Shown in pieces: positions 1 to 10,414 of a stretch of 64,000 nucleotides of DNA; within the stretch, counting starts at the first letter, position 1; each line of letters opens with the position of its first letter. The stretch spans positions 1,674,001 through 1,738,000 of the forward strand of contig OY723297.1 in the NCBI GenBank assembly GCA_963210315.1. The letters run 5' to 3'. The stretch comes from Rhynchopus euleeides. Lineage: Eukaryota; Euglenozoa; Diplonemea; Diplonemida; Diplonemidae. The translations under genes and the position numbers were made by a program. The notes under the pieces are model-generated. The model searched no databases and was not told the DNA's origin. It was given only the letters and a program-made list of their open reading frames with translations.

Positions 1-1884
1 AGCAAGACGGCACCACCGACCGTGCGATCCCGCTTCTCTCCGACACACGCTCACTGCACCGCTTGAGTGGATCTGCACCTTGCACCACGTCCCCGGGCAT
101 TTATACAATCTTCCTGGCCCGTGAGCTGCAGGACAGCGGCCCTGCTACGTGTGCGTCGCTTCTGCGGTTGGCAGAGATGCCCACGAAATGGCTGGGCTGG
201 AGTCCCACCTGCAGGCCGCCGTCCGCCTGACGGCACCCCTCGCATCGCTGCTCCAGAAGTACTGCGACGCGCAGCTGGGTGTGTCCAACGGCGTGCCCCT
301 GTCGGCGCAGTGCACACCGACATTGAGAATGTCATCGAGAAAGTGTCTGAGGTGGGGAAGTGCGACCCCCCAGTGCCCCTGGTCTGTATGTTTGCAGGGG
401 AGCTGGCCTGGTCTGGCGACCGCATGCGCAGAAGGTGGGACGGCACGGAGTCAGGGAAGTCCTTCTGGTTTGCGATCCGCCGTTTGTGCCCGAGCGCGTA
501 CAGCCGCATGAGTCGTAGGGGTGTCAGAACTCCGGTGCCACTTCCCCTCTGTTTCGGGGAGGTCACGAGCAGGGCCTGGGGAAGCTACGACAAGGCCGCC
601 ACGTTCCGAGGGTGTGCTGGATTTCTGGGACAACCCGGGGGCGAACCGGGCTGCTACACCCCTCTCTGCTCTCGCGTGTCTGCTGCTTGTCGAGTGACAG
701 GCAGGGCGGAAGCCATTATTCTTTGTGCAGTCGAGAGAGAATCGCAGTGCCCAATGTCATGTGTAGGCCACAGGGAGCTGTCAAGTGTGTTTCTTCAGCT
801 CGGTACGGCAAGCAGGAAGCGAATCTCCAAAGGAAAATAGGAGGGGGAAAACGGCCGTTTTTTCGCCAACAAAACATGAAAACGGCCGTTTTTATATTTC
901 GGTAGCGGGAACTGAGGTAGTGAATTCTCATAAAATCCACTCCCTCCATGACGGCCGTTATGACACTATGAAAAAAAGAAACAAAAAAAAATTGCCCGGA
1001 AATAAATTAGCCTGGAGGGGTGTGAATGTGATACACTACGCCCCTGCGCGCCCCTCCTCGGATGCATGTGAGGTGGCACTGCACGTGCGCCGCTTGCCTG
1101 TTGTATTGATGTCCTCTTCCCCACCCCCCTTCAGCCACACGCTTTCGACACTCTCATCCCTCCCCTCCATCCCCGTGTTTCCGGGACAGTGTTGTGTGTC
1201 TGGCTTGCAGACAGGATGCAGGGATGCTTTGAGCTGTTTGACACCTGCGAGAGGTCTTTCGTGCTCAAGATATCCGACTTACGGGAGGAGGGGTCGGGGG
1301 TGAAGCTAAGTCACAAAGGAAAAACTGTGATTTGCAGGCTTTTGAGTGACTGCCTGATTACACTTCGCATGACCTCAACGCAGTATTTGTGAGAGACACG
1401 GTCTGGCCTCAAAGAAAAGTTGTTCGGAGCTGTAATTTATACAGTTGCTGGGCAGGGTGTTTCGCACCAGAAAGCAACAGGGTGGTGCGGCAGCTTTCTC
1501 AGTCCCACTGTGGGAGAGTCAGGGGTGGGTGGGTGGGTGGGTGAGACTGTCCAGAAGTTTGAATGGCACAGTCGTGGTGGTGTTAAGGTGTGGGGCCTCT
1601 GATAGACCCACCCGGAGTTTCCGATCTCTTCTTGATAGTCTTTTTTGTTCTAGTTGCGGATGTGCCGCACAGTCTTGCCCCAGCAGTGATCGCAAACAGG
1701 CGGCAGTCAGGCAACGCCACAGTAAGGGCACACACGATGTAGCGTGGGAGCCGTGTGACGCTGCCCAAGGCTGGGATTGCGTGTTTCTTTTCCATCTCAT
1801 ATGGCCCAGTTTTGCAGTAAGAGTGATCAACAATTTCGCACCTCCAATCAACACACTGCAGAGTCTTTGAAGACACACCCCATC
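1..1884. other. Intergenic region upstream of Ran; no confident gene
   Basis: No reading frame here resembles a known family. Around 188-460 two overlapping frames have protein-like stretches (an Ala/Leu-rich helical segment, then a segment reading VHTDIENVIEKVSEVGK in another frame), which could be a decayed or intron-interrupted gene end, but I cannot join them. At 848-892 a 14-bp palindrome AAAACGGCCGTTTT occurs twice, with a related ACGGCCGT at about 951. At 1525-1545 there is a short GGGT repeat. Confidence 0.5.
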
Positions 1885-2879
1885 ATGGGTGATCAGATCC
1901 CGACCTTCAAGCTGGTGCTGGTGGGTGACGGTGGTACGGGGAAGACCACGTTCGTGAAGCGTCACCTGAGCGGGGAGTTCGAGAAGAAGTACATCCCGAC
2001 CGTGGGTGTGGAGGTATGTGCGATGTGGGTGGCTTTTGGCGTGCTGCTGGGATCGTGATCGTATCATGCGACAAGAAAGCAATGGCAACGATGAAGATGG
2101 CAACACCGCCACACAACACAACAACAGGTTCACCCTCTCAAGTTCCAGACGACGAAGGGCACGATCTGCTTCAACGTGTGGGACACGGCAGGGCAGGAGA
2201 AGTACGGTGGGCTCCGGTATGTGCAGGTGCTGGGTTGTAAGGGTGGGAGATGAGGGTGAGGGTTTGCAAATGTACAACACACCGCATCGCACCACATCAC
2301 ACCACACCACACCACAACAGTGACGGGTACTACATCCAGGGGCAGTGCGGTATCATCATGTTCGACGTGACGTCGCGCCAGACGTACAAGAACGTGCCCA
2401 ACTGGCACCGTGACGTTGTGCGTGTGTGCGAGAACATCCCGCTGGTGCTGGTCGGGAACAAGGTGGACGTGATGGAGCGGGCAGTGAAGGCGCGCCAGAT
2501 CACCTTCCACCGCCGGAAGAACCTGCAGTACTACGACATCTCCGCGAAGTCCAACTACAACTTCGAGAAGCCCTTCCTGTGGCTGGCGAAGAAGCTGGCG
2601 AACGACAACAACCTGGCCTTCACTCAGGAGACCGTCCTGCAGGTATGTGTTCACTTGCGTCTGCTTGTGTTTGTGTTGTTGTTTTGATTTTCCTTCTTGA
2701 CTTGAACACAGCCCTGCGTGCCACTGTGTTTCCACCCACAACCACCGACGTCACCTTACCACACCACCACACCACAGCGCGCGGAGACCCAGATCTCGGC
2801 ACAGCAGGTGCAGCAGATGCAGGCGGACGCCGACGCCGCGCGGAACGTGGACCTGGGTGACGACGACGAGTTCAACTAA
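1885..2879 (+). CDS. RAN: Ran small GTPase (nuclear transport)
   Basis: Four exons: 1885-2013, 2128-2216, 2321-2642 and 2778-2879, giving 213 residues (animal Ran is 216). All three introns are GT-AG with GTATGT donors. The G motifs are intact: P-loop GDGGTGKT (14-21), switch I Thr39, DTAGQEK (62-68), NKVD (119-122) and SAK (147-149). The [16 protein letters not shown] segment is diagnostic of Ran rather than Rab or Rho. The C terminus is acidic (GDDDEFN), like the DEDDDL tail of animal Ran, and there is no prenylation cysteine, as expected. Ran-GTP loads and unloads karyopherins across the nuclear pore and helps organise the spindle. The start is the first ATG that gives the family N terminus ([17 protein letters not shown]). 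The second exon boundary splits the Arg73 codon (cg/t), and the join restores the family sequence exactly. Confidence 0.97.
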
Positions 2880-4108
2880 GCCCCTTGCCCGAAGAAACTT
2901 CCGCTAATGAGAACTCCCTTCCAGCACCTTGTCTCAGGCCTGTCCACGCCACAGCATTCAGACCAAGAGTGTGACACGATCCGCGCAGGGTCCGCCCACC
3001 TCTAAAATGTGGCCAGACACACACACACACATGCACGCCCATAGTTTATTATTTTGATTTCCTTTGGCCGGACACCAGATCTCCGGTATTTTTTTCTCCC
3101 CCCCTTTTTTTTCCGTCAGTCAGAGATTTCTCGGTACAAACCCCCCCGTTCCCCTTCCTTCCCCCCTCAAGGGGGACGACGAGGCCGTCAATCCGACCGC
3201 CCTTATGGAGTAGCCGTCGCTGTTTCGCTGGGCGACAGGGTGTGAAGAAGGCTGGCGGTGGCAGAAAATCCACCCCCCCCACCGACTACGCCCGTGGTAG
3301 ATTTCCCCCCTTCCCCCCCCATTTTTTTTTTACTTTTCCATGCTGTGGTGTGTGTGGTGGGGGCAAGGGGTCCGGGCAGGGAAGAAGACGTAGTGGGTTG
3401 CAGTGCCGGGTTGGCGGCGGTCGGGTGGCGGTGCTTCTACGAAGCACACACTCTCTCTCACCCCGCCCATCCCATATTAGCTTCCCCTCCGCTTCCCCCC
3501 CCCCCCGCCCATCGCCCTCTCTCCCCCCTGTCCCTATTGTGCCTTGTTTGTGCTTTGCCTAGCCTGTTCGACCTCTTAGCCCTCTGTGCCTTTGGCCACC
3601 TTGCCCGTCGGGATGGGGGAGGTGAGGGCCGCGTATGATGGGCACTTCGGGCAGGGTTGCCCGTTTTCCCCTCGTGATGGGTCTGCAGATCTGGCCAGAC
3701 CATCTCTGGGAACAGAAAGCCCGGTGAGGTGGGGGGTGGTGGTGGTGGTGGGAAACGAACCATAAAAAATATTGAATGGCACACCAAAGAGAGCAGATGC
3801 CGCAGATGCATGGGAAGCAAGAAAAGCTAGTTTTGGCGGTAGCCAGCTGGGGTGGGGGGGGGTTGAGGGTGGAGGGCCGGCCTTTGTGTTTTTTTGATTT
3901 TGTTCTCGATCATTCTCAAGACAGCCACCCCAACATGCCGATTCACCCACACCATCACACACCACACCACGCGACGCAAAGCTCTGGTTTTTTGCCTTTT
4001 GGGAAAACCACACCACTGTTTCACCATATCGCAACACCCCGACCGCACCCTCTTGCAAAGGCACGGCAACCCCTTGTGGTGCCCCCCCGCCCCTTCACAC
4101 AGCAGACC
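2880..4108. other. Intergenic: low-complexity pyrimidine/purine tracts
   Basis: It contains the Ran 3' flank, an (AC)n run near 3016-3030, long C/T-rich tracts (3095-3175, 3300-3330, 3480-3545), a GGT repeat near 3725-3750 and a CA-rich stretch at 3940-3975. No supported gene. Confidence 0.6.
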
Positions 4109-5071
4109 ATGTTCCGCTCCTGCAGAGCGCTGCTCTTCAAGGCCAAGGCGGAATGCGATGTGATGAAGAACGGCCACACGGTGCGCCTGAAGGTATACGG
4201 GGAGGGGTATCAAATGGCAAACCGCACTCCCCCGCCTCCACCACCACACCGCCCCTTTGCTGTGAGTGTGTGGCCCCTCCTCCCCTGCACCGCCACCGCC
4301 ACCCCACCTCACCACAGGTGATGCCCAACCCGGTGTCATCGTACACAAAGCTTCCTGCGTCACTGCGCCTCAGCCTCGCCCTCGTTGACCCCGACGTCGA
4401 GCAGCAGGAGAAGGACGCGGTATGACAAGATGCCTGCCTCTCGTTGGGGGGGGAGGGAGTGCCTTAGTGTTCCTTTCAAAAGAGCGCCTTGCCGCATTGC
4501 CATCACCCTCTTCCCCCCCTCTCCCCCACAGAGGCGCAAGCTCGTCGGCGAGCTCCTCCGGACAGGCAATGACGGGGGCAAGCGTGCCGCCACCGCCATC
4601 ATGGACAAGCTCCGGGCGCAGCAGACGGGGAAGAACACAGACCTCTTCGGGCCTGTCACCATCAACGTCGTGGGGAAGTCGGGTGAGGTGCGGAAGATGG
4701 ACACCTTCGTCTCCTTCGGGTCGGAGAAGGACGAGCTGACCCCCCTGGGCAAGATGGCGCAGATCGGGATGAAGGACCTGGAGTTCCTCGGAGTCAACTT
4801 CGACTACGGGAGCTGGGACCTTTCCTTCGGCGAGGGGGTGGGCGAGCGCGCCAACGCCGAGGAGGAGGCCAAGCCTACACCCGAGGCGCCTGCCGATGGG
4901 TCGGAGCCTGAGCCCGGCGTCGACGCCTCCGCTGCCGACGACGACCAGGACCACCGCAAGCTCGACGCGCCCTCCCGGAAGCTCGCAGCCTCCATGCTCC
5001 CCAAGAGGGACGACTTCGGGATCCCCCCGCCAACGACCTCCCCTGAGGGCCCCCTTGCCTACGCGAGGTGA
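4109..5071 (+). CDS. Unrecognised protein, three exons, possibly mitochondrial
   Basis: Exons 4109-4192, 4318-4419 and 4532-5071 join in phase 0 through GT-AG introns (donors GTATAC and GTATGA, acceptors CCACAG and CCCACAG) to give 241 residues. I recognise no family. The N terminus (MFRSCRALLFKAKAE) is basic and hydrophobic without acidic residues up to position 15, which is compatible with a mitochondrial presequence; that is inference only. The middle (about residues 60-160) looks globular. Residues about 165-210 are acidic and Pro/Ala-rich, followed by a polar tail containing DDFGIPPP. The start is the first ATG of the exon, just after a C-rich tract; no further upstream exon is evident. 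The gene model is supported by three exons joining cleanly and by GC-rich codon use like its neighbours. Confidence 0.7.
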
Positions 5072-6016
5072 TCCGCAGGCCCTTCGCCCAGAAGCACACA
5101 AAGGCGAGCCCGCCTCAAACACAGGAGACTAACCTGACACAGCTTGGCATGGTGCGAAAGCTCCCCATAACCTCTCTTCTTCTTTTCTATCCATTGTATT
5201 CTGGCACGCATTGTTGTGCATGCCGAGACGGTGAGGGGGGGTGGGGGTGGTGGTGGTGCCGCGTGTGTGGCTGGTGTGCTGCTGTTCCCCTCTCCTGCCC
5301 TTTTCTTTGTTGGGGCGAGTGCGCAAAGCACACAACCTGAGGCAAGGGGATGGGCACGCTGCGAAGGGTTGGACCCTGAGGCGGAGGAGGAGGAGGAGGG
5401 ACTGCCCCCTTGTGTGCCCCCCCCCCTTCCTACCTATCCCACTCAAGATGTGAGAGGGGCGCATCAAGAGCTGGGGAGATCGGTGATGGATCGGATCGTT
5501 GAATCCCCCTCCATGTGTGTATTGCATTGGGCAAAACCTGTCTCCGGAGATGGGATGTGTGTGTAGGTGGGGTGGTGGTGGTGGTGTCCACCTTCACCGC
5601 CCCCCACCTCACCTCTCTCCCATTGCGGCACAGAGAGGCCCAAAAAAAAAACCAACGAAAGAAACACCCAAAATCTTTGTGGCATGCGACAAAAAAAAAG
5701 AGGCAACGTGCGCTGTGACAAGCCAAGGGTCCGACACGTGGGAATAGAATTTGCGCTGCAGGGGTGCCGCAGGGTGGCTTCGCCTCCTCCTCCTCCTCCC
5801 TCCCCGCCACCACCCAACCCCTCCCCGATTTGAAGGGTTTTAACACATCACCACCACCACCACCACCACCGCCACCGCCACACACCCCACCACCCCACAG
5901 AGCACCAGGAGTGCTGGGAGGGGGCGGGGCAGGGGAGGGGGAGGGGGAGAAGAGAGTCAGGAGGTCAGGGGGGGGGGGGGGCGCGGCACACCTCCCTCCC
6001 TCCCTCTCCCACACAA
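5072..6016. other. Intergenic: low-complexity DNA
   Basis: Contains GGT/GGA microsatellite-like stretches (5230-5262, 5385-5400), A-runs (5641-5700), a CCT/CAC repeat (5775-5900) and a G-rich tract at 5915-5980 ending in a CCCT repeat directly before the next start codon. No gene seen. Confidence 0.6.
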
Positions 6017-8158
6017 ATGTCGTACCTCCTCCTCAGCGTCCCGGATGAGTCGCTCTGCGGGCAGCCCGCAGGCGCTATCGACGCGGGGCTGACACCTCCG
6101 AACTACCTGTCGCCGCACGACGCCTCCCTTCTCGATACCTTCATGCAGAACACACCCGGCGTGGCACAGGTCGAGGTTGTGCGAGGCGTCCTCCACCTCT
6201 ATCGGAAGACATGTGAGGTCGGGAGGATTAACGACCACAATGCGGACCCACCTTCGCCGACAGGAAGGACCGGCCCTGCTGTCGACTTCACGGCGAGTGT
6301 GGAATCGGCGAGGAATTTTTCCGGGAATCTGTCGCGGAGCTGCAACACCCTCCATTTTGCAGTCTTCTCCCAGAAGGCGACAATGCCGCTCGAAAGGCTC
6401 CTCGCCTGCCTCTCGGTCTGCGAGGGGCGGATCTGCGGATCTGTGAAGTATTTCGTCGGCCTCCACCACGCCCACGTCATGCAGTTTGAGGCAAAGGCTG
6501 TCGACCTCGCAGACGACCTCATCACAATCCTCAGCGGGTTCGAAACAGAACACGACCTCCTCACCGTATTCCCCCTGTGCCAGAGCTCCCACGGGGGCCG
6601 CCCCGTCTCCTGGGCTGACGTCGAAAGCGAGATGTCATTCTCCAGGCCTGTCGACGCGCCCCCATCTCCCCTCCGCCACTCCGCACTCCCTGCCGTCGGC
6701 ACCGCCTTCCCTCAGCCCACAGGGGCTGGGTGTGCCGCGGACGCGGCAACTCCAGAGGAGACCATCCCGCCGGGAGGTGCCCCAGCCACAATACCCTGCC
6801 TGCGGGTTGCAGAGTTCACAGAGCTGCCACTGTGCCCCTTCTGCCTAGAGAGGCTCGACGCCAGCGTCAGCGGGCTGAGCCACATGCTGTGCGTGCATAA
6901 GCAGAGCTGCCCCTGCCACTTCACCTCGAGGTGCCGGGTTTGCGAGGCGTGGAGGCGGTGCGCCTCCACCTCGAAGGTGGCGGCGAGGCAGCAGGCGGAT
7001 CTCTACCACCAGGTGAGGTACAGCCTTTTCGAGCCGCAGCAGCCCGAGCCGGCGGAAGGGTCTCCAGTGGATCTCGCGGTGTCCCCCGTGTCTGGGCCAT
7101 CCAGCAGCAGCGGGGTTGTGATGCGCAAGACAGCGTCGCCGACAGATGCCTCCCACCCAGGCAGCGGCCCGTTCGGCAGCAGCCCCGTCGGAGGGGGTGG
7201 GCTGACCCCCGGTGAGATGGCGCTGCCCATGTTGGACGATCTCGGTGCTGCGGCATCGCCGTATCTCAAGTCATTCCCAACCCTCCCAGGCTGCCAGGTG
7301 TGCTCACGCAAGGACTCACTCTGGGCGTGCCTCGTCTGTGGTTTCATCGGGTGTGGTAGGTATAGCGGGCAGCACACGTTGAAGCACTGCTTCCAGACAG
7401 GGCACACCCTGGTGATGGAGCTGGCCAGTCAGAAGATCTGGGATTATGACGGGGATCTGTTTGTGCACAGGCTGCTGATTCACTGCGAAGGGGATGCGGT
7501 GTACGCGGGTGCGCCTAACAAGGATATCCTCCCCGACCAGTGCCCCCCCGACTTCGACAGGAAGGAGCCGGTCGATGGGAAATCGATTGTCGACGCGAAG
7601 ATGGAGACGAAGCATGAGATGATGTGCCTCGAGTTCTCCCGGCTCCTGGCACAGCAGCTGGAGTCGGGGAGGCGGTACCACACGGAGCGGCTGGCTGGGG
7701 CACGGGAGGCGAATGCAGCCCTAGCGGAGGAGGTGCGGGTGGCAGAGGAGGCCAGGGCTGTGCGGCAGGCTGACGAGGAGGCTGCGATTGGGGCGCGGCG
7801 TGCCGAGCTGGCTGTGGAAGAGCAGAGAGCGGCTGAGCTGTCCTCGCAGCTGGAGGCTGCGCAGGGTGAGGAGGGGGGGATCCAGCGGCAGATAAAGGAG
7901 GCGAAGACGACGGAGCGCGAGTCGCTGGAGGCGAAATCCGCCGAGGTAAAGTCGCAGCTGGAAGCGACGATGCGGGCCGTGTTCTCCAAAGGCAGCAGCA
8001 TCGACGGGGAGATCCAGGAGTGCCGCTCGCAGATACGCGATTTGGAGGCTGCGCTGGATATGCGGAACAAATGCAAAAACATCGACACCTCCAAGAGCAT
8101 CACCTTCATGGGCGAGGCAGCTCCCGCCCCCGGTAGGCGTAAGGGGAAGCGGAAGTGA
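6017..8158 (+). CDS. BRAP: BRAP2-like RING / ZnF-UBP protein
   Basis: Single exon of 713 residues. Order of domains: an N-terminal RRM-like BRAP2 region (about residues 45-200, including LHFAVFSQK and HAHVMQFEAK); a RING-type cysteine cluster (about 268-315, beginning LPLCPFCLERLDASVSG); a ZnF-UBP domain (about 424-490) with CQVC, WACLVCGFIGCGRY and HTLKHCFQTGHTLVMEL; a long Glu/Ala/Arg-rich coiled coil (about 535-695); and a basic tail GRRKGKRK. The order matches BRCA1-associated protein 2 (BRAP/IMP), a ubiquitin ligase that binds ubiquitin through its UBP finger, retains nuclear-localisation-signal proteins in the cytoplasm and modulates Ras-MAPK signalling in animals. A Ser/Pro-rich linker separates RING and UBP, where animal homologues are tighter. 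The RING is degenerate: after LCVH the usual histidine is missing and extra cysteines occur. The start is the first ATG after the pyrimidine tract. Confidence 0.92.
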   Translation: MSYLLLSVPDESLCGQPAGAIDAGLTPPNYLSPHDASLLDTFMQNTPGVAQVEVVRGVLHLYRKTCEVGRINDHNADPPSPTGRTGPAVDFTASVESARNFSGNLSRSCNTLHFAVFSQKATMPLERLLACLSVCEGRICGSVKYFVGLHHAHVMQFEAKAVDLADDLITILSGFETEHDLLTVFPLCQSSHGGRPVSWADVESEMSFSRPVDAPPSPLRHSALPAVGTAFPQPTGAGCAADAATPEETIPPGGAPATIPCLRVAEFTELPLCPFCLERLDASVSGLSHMLCVHKQSCPCHFTSRCRVCEAWRRCASTSKVAARQQADLYHQVRYSLFEPQQPEPAEGSPVDLAVSPVSGPSSSSGVVMRKTASPTDASHPGSGPFGSSPVGGGGLTPGEMALPMLDDLGAAASPYLKSFPTLPGCQVCSRKDSLWACLVCGFIGCGRYSGQHTLKHCFQTGHTLVMELASQKIWDYDGDLFVHRLLIHCEGDAVYAGAPNKDILPDQCPPDFDRKEPVDGKSIVDAKMETKHEMMCLEFSRLLAQQLESGRRYHTERLAGAREANAALAEEVRVAEEARAVRQADEEAAIGARRAELAVEEQRAAELSSQLEAAQGEEGGIQRQIKEAKTTERESLEAKSAEVKSQLEATMRAVFSKGSSIDGEIQECRSQIRDLEAALDMRNKCKNIDTSKSITFMGEAAPAPGRRKGKRK

Positions 8159-8701
8159 TGCGGCACACGCCTTCGCCGCTTTGTATTCCAAACGGGAGGG
8201 AGGGGGGAGGGAGACAGATTGTGGCCTTTTTCTATCTGCCACTCCGCGTGTGTGGTGGTGGAGGGAGGGGGGGGGGAAGTTCTTCGGTATACTTTTATGG
8301 CGGCTCCCAAGAGAGAAAAAAGGTTTGAAGCATCGAGAGGGAAAAGGTCAAAGAAAGAATCGTATTCCGCAACTTGGCTCATGCGCCCTGACCCCTTTGC
8401 CCCACTCAGTCTCCCCCCCCCCCCCCCCCTCTCCCCCTCGCCCGATTTGCTGTTCTGACAGGCAAAGTGTGGCTTCGGGGTAGGCCGGAGCGGGACGTAG
8501 GATGAACTGCGGAGGTTGTGAGGGGGGAGGGGTGCAGGGAGCGGGGGGTGAGTCGAGCGTATCCAGTGCAGGCAGCCCCGTCTCCATCCTGCGTGGCGAA
8601 GTGCAAACGGCGACAATGGCTGGCAGGCTTTTTTTTTAGTTACGCTTGGTGGACAGCTCTCTCGAGGACCCGACTGGCGGGGGGGGGGGGGCAGTGGCTG
8701 G
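8159..8701. other. Intergenic region after the BRAP2-like gene
   Basis: Purine-rich (8195-8280) and C-rich (8410-8435) tracts and a poly-G run just before the palindromic element at 8702. No gene seen. Confidence 0.6.
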
Positions 8702-9071
8702 CACGGTGGGATCTTGTAAATTTTACATGTAAAAATACCGATTTTTACATGTATTATACATGTATAATACTTGCATGTCAACTATTATACATGTATAATA
8801 CATGTATATGCCTGAAATATACATGTAAAATACATGTATATCAAGCAAAAATACATGTATAATAGTTGCATGTCAACTATTATACATGTATTTTTACTTG
8901 ATATACATGTATTTTACATGTATATTTCATGCATTTACATGTATTTTACATGTATAATACTTGTCATGCAAGTATTATACATGTATAATAGTTGACATGC
9001 AAGTATTATACATGTATAATACATGTAAAAATCAGTATTTTTACATGTAAAATTTACAAGATCCCACCGTG
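8702..9071. mobile_element. AT-rich palindromic element, copy 1 (370 bp)
   Basis: An almost perfect inverted repeat. It starts CACGGTGGGATCTTGTAAAT and ends with the reverse complement, ...AAGATCCCACCGTG. Both arms are built from TACATGTA-type units (TTTTACATGTA, TATACATGTATAATAC, TTGCATGTCAA), with the centre of symmetry near 8870-8885. The whole element could extrude as one long hairpin. It is strikingly AT-rich within GC-rich DNA. No coding capacity. It resembles a foldback or MITE-type non-autonomous element. I could not define a target-site duplication. Confidence 0.85.
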
Positions 9072-9315
9072 GGGGTAATTTTCTGGGGGGTCGCTTACAG
9101 CCCCGGGGGGGGGGGGGGGGGGCTGGCGTGCAGGGTGCAGGCAGCGCGCGCAAATGCGGCCTGTTTCCGGGTGCCCGCGCGCTGCCGGCGACCGTGCACC
9201 CGAGGTGCACGGTTTGGGCTGAATCTGGGTGACGTACGAGTAGGGCTCCCACCCTGAAAATGGGCTACCTGCGGTCACTCCAGGTACCTGACATCACCCG
9301 AAAGTGACCCAAAAT

Positions 9316-10190
9316 CAGCGGGACCCCCTCCTCGGGTGTTCCGAAACCCCTTTCTTTTGACTATTTGGAATCTGTGCAGATCGTAGTGGGGTCACACTGT
9401 GGGTCGAGGTGTCAAGCTTCACCCATGAAATGTGGGTCTGATTCAGGGTCTGGTCATAGGAGGCTGGCCCCAGGAGGATGTGACTGGGAGGCAGCCACAC
9501 CAGCCCACCCACCCAGCGGGACCCCCTCCTCGGGTATTCCAAAACCCCGTTCTTCTGAACGTTTGGAACTTTTGCGAATCGTAGTGGGGTCACTTTGTGG
9601 GTCTAGGAGCCAAACACCGTCCATGAAATGTGCCTCTGGTTCAGGGGCTGGTCCTAAGGGAATGTGACTGGGAGGCAGCCACACCCACCCACCCAGCGGG
9701 ACCCCCTCCACGGGTGTTCCAAAACCCCTTTCTTTTGAACGTTTGGAATTTGTGCGGATCACAGTGGGGTCACTTTGGTGGTGTGCGAGCCAAGCATCAC
9801 CCATGAAACACGGGTCTAGTTCAGGGGCTGGTCAGCGTGGCTGGGAGGCAGTCAGCCCACACCCCACCCCACCCACCCAGTGGGACCCCCTCCTCGGGTG
9901 TTCCAAAACCCCTTTCTTTTGAAAGTTTGGAATTTTTGCGGATCACAGTGGGGTCACTTTGGTGGTGTACGAGCCAAGTTTCGCCCATGAAACGTGGGTC
10001 TGGTTCAGGGACTGGTCATGGGTGAAGGTGGCTGGGAGGCAGCCACCTTCACCAGCCACACCCCACCCCACCTACCCACCCAGCGGGACCCCCCCCTCGG
10101 ATTTTCCAAAAACCCGTTCTTTGGGATATTTGGGATCCGTGCGAATCGTGGTGGGGTCATTTTGGCCATGGGGTGCCTATTGACACCACT
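9316..10190. repeat. Tandem array of five ~180-200 bp units
   Basis: Units begin CAGCGGGACCCC (CAGTGGGACC in one) at 9316, 9514, 9694, 9878 and 10081, a spacing of 180-203 bp. Each unit has, in order, CTCGGGTGTTCC, AAAACCC..TTCTTTTGA, GTTTGGAATTTGTGCGGATC, GTGGGGTCACTTT, a GCCAAGCTTCACCCATGAAA segment and GTGACTGGGAGGCAGCCAC. Units differ by substitutions and small indels, so the array is not recent. Related units recur at 36042-36720. Confidence 0.85.
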
Positions 10191-10414
10191 TACTGGGAAA
10201 TGCCAATTGGGTAAAAGTACCCCCCCCTGTACAGGTACAAGGGGGGGGGGTCCTTTCCTACAGGTGCGGGAGGTAGCCAGTGTACCCCCCCCCTGTCCCC
10301 CACTTTGCGAGGGACCCCCCCCCCCCCCCCCGACCAGGGTGGGGGTCACCCAAAATTTCGAGAAAATCCTGGTGTCACCCTGAAAACCTGGGTCGCCAGC
10401 CTGACCTCAGCCCG

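Noticed and set aside
67-840. Open frame upstream of Ran (257 codons)
   Set aside because: No ATG-led protein-like sequence over its whole length; the plausible segments are split between two frames and match no family.
7480-8781. 433-codon reverse frame
   Set aside because: Antisense of the BRAP2-like coiled coil; Ser/Ala/Arg-rich shadow sequence.
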